NCBI RefSeq assembly: GCF_950295315.1
Contig: NW_026647188.1
Coordinates: forward strand, 62,001 to 126,000
Source: Erinaceus europaeus
Lineage: Eukaryota; Chordata; Mammalia; Eulipotyphla; Erinaceidae
Direction of reading: 5' to 3'
Length of the DNA: 64,000 nt
Shown here: in pieces, positions 60,077-64,000 of the stretch
How the letters are laid out: every line of letters starts with the position of its first letter
Numbering within the stretch: position 1 is the stretch's first letter
Program-made: the position numbers and the translations under genes
The notes under the pieces: generated by a model
Told to the model about the DNA's origin: nothing
The model's input: only the letters and a program-made list of their open reading frames with translations
Databases searched by the model: none

Positions 60077-62053
60077 TGTCAGTGTGTGCTCAGAATTCAC
60101 CTATAGTAGTCTAAGGGCATGGGTGGAAAGGTAGCCAGCTTCACCTGCAACTTATGTACAGAGTACCTAGCTGGTTAGGGAAATCCAGCTAGCCAAGATT
60201 CTGGCTAAGCAAGAATGCATATGCAAAGGGACTCTCATGTCTTGCTCTCCTGAGTTCCCGATTCAATCTCATGTCACACTATCATCCAAACACTGCCAAC
60301 GGGGGAAGCTGGGGCACCCTCAGAATTCAGGGGCATGAACCTGTCCAGTCACGTTTGGCTGCATACTCAGCCTCCAGGCTCCCAGTCCACTTCTCAGATT
60401 ACAAGCCCAGAAAGAACCCAGAAAGATCAGTGTCTCAACATAGATGGGAACTGTTTTTGCCCAAACAATAGTGGATGAACCCGGCCCCTTACACATCCCC
60501 TTTGGCTCCTGCTAAGGCAATTGCTCCTGTGGCCTCACAATCCCTGATCACGGTGTCCTGGTGTCCACACATCACACTCAGAGAGATTCCCAGAAGTAGG
60601 CATGCATGAGTGTCCCATATAAAGTCTCTCTGCTTGCAGGAATCACAAACTCCCTGTGCCCTTGCTATGGAGAGACAAAAGGAAGATGGATGCCTCCATT
60701 GGCTGAATTAGGAGTTTCCAGTGGAGATCACAGCCCTACCCCTCTCCTGAGGGCCTGGCTGCTGCTAATAAAGACAATTGGAAACACATGTTGCCACTTG
60801 GGACCTGAGGACATACTCAGGAATCCCTCCAGGAGCTAGCAGGCTGGCATACCTCCTGACCCCAAGATAGCTGTGCTCGCAGTTGTGAGGGCATTCTGGC
60901 CAGAGGTGAGAATATTCCCTAGATACAAGAAAGAACTTCAGGTTTCAAAAGGATTTGAAACCCCATGAGGCACTTGGAAAAGACATTCACAGACATCAAA
61001 AAACCCTCTTTCTGAACCCTGGAGGCTTCCTTTTTGCGTGGAAAATCTGGAGACTGGTGTGGCGATCAGTACCACATATCCTTTATATTCAGCCCAATAG
61101 AGGTAAAGCACAATGTGTGTGCCAGGGGAATAGAGTTTAACTTCTCTTGACCTGGGCTCTCATGGAATAAGGACAAGGATGCGGTGCAGGAAATTGAGGA
61201 GGGCTGCATTTAGGCTGAGTGTCAGCCTCAGGGCCCTGGAGAATGGGAGTCAAGCACAGAGGCCTGGACAGCTGCAGCTGGAGATGGACATATGCCTGTT
61301 AACTGCAGCAGGATCGCTGTCTCCTCAGTTCCCCAATGTACTACGCCATATGCAGGAGACTGAATAATCCAAAGGGCAAAGAAAGGAAAATTTCAACACC
61401 AGGAAGTCCTAGTTCACAATGCATGCACTGACTTCCATAGGGGCCCAGTGATAAGGCACGTAGAGACAGTAAGAGAGACAGGATGACAGAGACAGAAAAG
61501 GACTGAAATTATGGCCATGTGTTCATCAGTGCCAGAGCACTAAAGACAAACCCTCCATGCCCATGCATACTTCTAACAAGTGGCATTGTTATTTTATGTT
61601 TGTGAGGAAAGTTTACACTTAGAACCTCTATATCTTAGCCCACTCTGAGAAGCATCACTTGGCCTGCAGCCCACTCTCCAAAACTGCCCTCGCCTCTCCA
61701 ATTTGGAAGTAGTCTTAGTGATGCTCCAGCCAAGATGCAGGCTGGCGTATTGCATCTCCCTGGTCCAGCCTCAACTGTCCTGTGTACAGGGAACTGCACT
61801 ATTTCTATTTCTTCTTTGATTTATAGTTTTGGGATAGTAGTCGGTGGACAAAAAGAGCAAGAGGGAACTAGATGATTTGGCAGTGGTAGTTTGTGCTGAG
61901 AGAGATTTGTAGTGATAAGAGGCATACGAATGGCTCTGTTAGATGTCTCTCATGACTGTGGCTCAGAAGGGCCAGGTGTATCCTCATTACTAATATAATC
62001 CACAGCTGTGAAGGTATCTAGCTAAAAAATATTTTCAGATCTCTACATGTTAC

Positions 62054-62101
<48 letters not shown>

Positions 62102-62335
62102 TTGTATAGAGAGAGAGAGAGAGAGACTGATGTAGTCATTTTCTACAATGGATTCGATATGACATTCAGAAAATTGATTGCTAAAACCTGGATAGAAACT
62201 GTGCATCAGGAAAATAATTGTCCAAAGGAGTAAAATCTCAAAATCATTAGGTATATGCAGCTCCAACGGGACAGAGCGAAAAAGTCTTGAGAAGGAACTC
62301 ATCAAGGAGACTCTCCACATGGACAGGCACCACAA
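59422..62335. repeat. Class A unit, near-identical pair member 2
   Basis: A 2,914-bp copy of 56506-59421, including the variant (TA)n(TG)n(GA)n tract at about 62054-62126. Identity continues to 62416, where TGTTTTTAC becomes TTTTTTTAC. Confidence 0.9.
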
Positions 62336-63881
62336 GTTTCCTAGTCTGGCAACAGACACAGTGCATCTGGTAGTTCCCAGTGCAAGCCTCAGGGCAAAAA
62401 CCTCTCCCTCTTCAGTTTTTTTACATCTGAAAAGAAGAAAAGTGACCAAGGGCCAAAGACAGCTACAATGGTGTCAATATTGATCTGTAAATCAGAATGT
62501 ACCAAGTGTTTTGCAAAAAAATCACTTTATTATAAACTGTCAGTGATACTGTCATGGAAATGAGGAGACAGAATATGGCTTGTGTCAGAAAGTCTTACAA
62601 ACTGAGGCTCCAGTAGCCTAGGTGAAATCGCCAACACAACAAGCCAGAGCTCAGCAGTGCTCTGGTAAATCTCTTTTTATATCTGGGCCTGTCAGTAAAA
62701 TAATTATATAAGTAAAATATTAATGATTGAAGACAGAGTGTGTGAGAGCATGTGAGAGTTAGAGACAGAGAAGGTGAGAAGAGAAATAGATGAGTTGGAA
62801 AGAGACCAGAAATCAAAAACCTCCTACACTGTGTTCATTGATGACAGGTTCAAACCTGGCTTGTAGAGATTGTTAGGCAGCAGCTCTCATGCCCACAGAC
62901 CCAGACAGCCCCAGCCTTCACCATATGCTGTACTACCAGACCTGACAGTAATGTGTGTGTGTGTGTCTGTCTTTGTGTGTCTGTGTGTGGTCAGTACTCA
63001 ACTATAGTAGTCTCAGAGCATGGGTGGCAAGGTAGCCAGCCTCACCTGCCACTTATGTACAGAGAACCTAGGTGCTCAGGGCAAGCCAGAAAAGGAATGA
63101 AATTCTGGCCCTGTGTGAACAGTGCCAGAGCACTGAAGACAAACGCTCCATGTTCATGCAAACTTCTTACAAGTGACATTTCTATTTTATGTTTGTGAGG
63201 AAAGTAACACTTAGAACATCTAGATCTTAGCCCATTCTGAGACGCAACACTTGGCCTGCAGCCCACTCTCCCAAACTGCCCTTGCCTCTCCAAATTAGAA
63301 GTAGTCTTAGTGATGCTCCAGCTAAGATGTAGGCTGATGTATTGCATCTCCTTGGTCCAGCCTCAGCCTGTCCTGTGTGCCGGGAACTGCACTATGTCTA
63401 TTTCTTCTTTGATTTATAGTTTTGGGATAGGACTTGCTGGACAAAATGAGCAAGAGGGAGGTAGATGATTTGGCAGCTGTAGTTTGTGCTGAGAGAGATT
63501 TTTAGAGTGATAAGAGGTATACGAATGGCTCTGTGAGATGTATCTCATGACTGTGGCTCAGAAGGGCCAGGGGTTTCCGCATTACTACCCTAATCCAGAG
63601 TTGCACAGGTCTCTAGCTAAAAAATATTTTCAGACCTCTACATGTTACATTTATATATAGAGAGAGCGAGATACTGATGTAGTCATTTTCTACAATGGAT
63701 TCGATATGACATTCAGAAAATTGATTGCTAAAACCTGGATAGAAACTGTGCATCAGGAAAAGAATTGTCCAAAGGAGTAAAATCTCCAAATCATTAGCTA
63801 TATGCAGCTCCAACGGGACTGAACAAAAAAGTCTCGAGTAGGAACTCATCCAGGAGACACTCCACATGGACAGGCTCACAA
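62336..63881. repeat. Class A unit with 1.4-kb internal deletion
   Basis: A head and a short (TG)n (about 62952-62967) are normal. At GGGCAAGCCAGAAAAGG (about 63088) the unit jumps to the tail block (AAAAGGAATGAAATTCTGG). Short (TA)n(GA)n near 63652-63668. Confidence 0.85.
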
Positions 63882-64000
63882 GTTTCCTAGTCTGGCAACA
63901 CACACAGGGCAGCTGCTAGTTTCCAGTGCAAGCCTCAGGGCAAAAACCTCTCCCTCTTCAGTGTCTTCACATCTGAAAAGAAGAAAAGTGGCCAATGGCC
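63882..64000. repeat. Start of a further class A unit
   Basis: A anchor AGTTTCCTAGTCTGGCAAC and the following block, cut by the window edge. The array therefore continues beyond the window, as it also does at base 1. Confidence 0.85.

Noticed and set aside
1..64000. CRISPR-like or bacterial repeat array
   Set aside because: The repeats are kilobases long with no short repeat/spacer alternation, and LINE-1, SINE and endogenous retroviral sequence show a mammalian genome.

Overview
The window is non-genic mammalian DNA. It is a long array of tandemly repeated, non-coding units (a macrosatellite-like or segmental-duplication array) broken by one nearly full-length LINE-1, one LTR retrotransposon, a second retroviral fragment and three copies of an old tRNA-derived SINE. 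I see no host protein-coding gene, rRNA, tRNA or CRISPR array. LINE-1 and a betaretrovirus-like endogenous element place it in a placental mammal. The SINE body (CT-rich tail ending near CAATAAG) and the LINE-1 3' end resemble hedgehog (Erinaceus) repeats as I remember them. That assignment is from memory and moderate at best.

Layout. 1-2013: a tandem unit of class A, cut short. 2014-7296: a minus-strand LTR element (LTRs 2014-2400 and 6924-7296) with broken gag and env remnants around an unrecognised AT-rich core. 7297-7647: an inverted satellite piece plus 10 bp of filler. 7648-13848: A units of about 2.9 kb. 13849-24057: transition into the AT-rich B monomers (about 0.95-0.99 kb), one carrying a 6.24-kb LINE-1 at 15027-21266 with a 15-bp target-site duplication. 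24058-35664: a higher-order repeat of about 6.3 kb, made of A body, GC-richer C segment, SINE, B tail and B monomer. 35665-45250: A units again, some with a short form of C, ending in two truncated units with fold-back junctions. 45251-46075: a minus-strand retroviral gag/pro fragment. 46076-48159: B monomers. 48160-64000: A units, two of them (56506-62335) almost identical.

How it fits together. A units without C, SINE and B share one junction (AAAATCAC next to TTTATTATAAAC). The 2.9-kb unit is therefore best read as a deletion derivative of the 6.3-kb higher-order unit that then spread by unequal exchange. Each A unit carries a (TG)n tract about 0.6 kb from its start and a compound (TA)n(GA)n tract near its end. 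The C segment is the most regulatory-looking DNA here, with minus-strand CCAAT boxes, a CArG/TATA-like CCTTTTAAGG, an ETS-like motif and CTCF-like motifs. It is the best candidate for a repeated promoter or insulator, but that is inference from motifs alone.

Nearly all open reading frames come from repeat copies or microsatellites. The coding-derived ones are LINE-1 ORF1 and ORF2 (both broken) and the retroviral gag, pro and env remnants (all broken).
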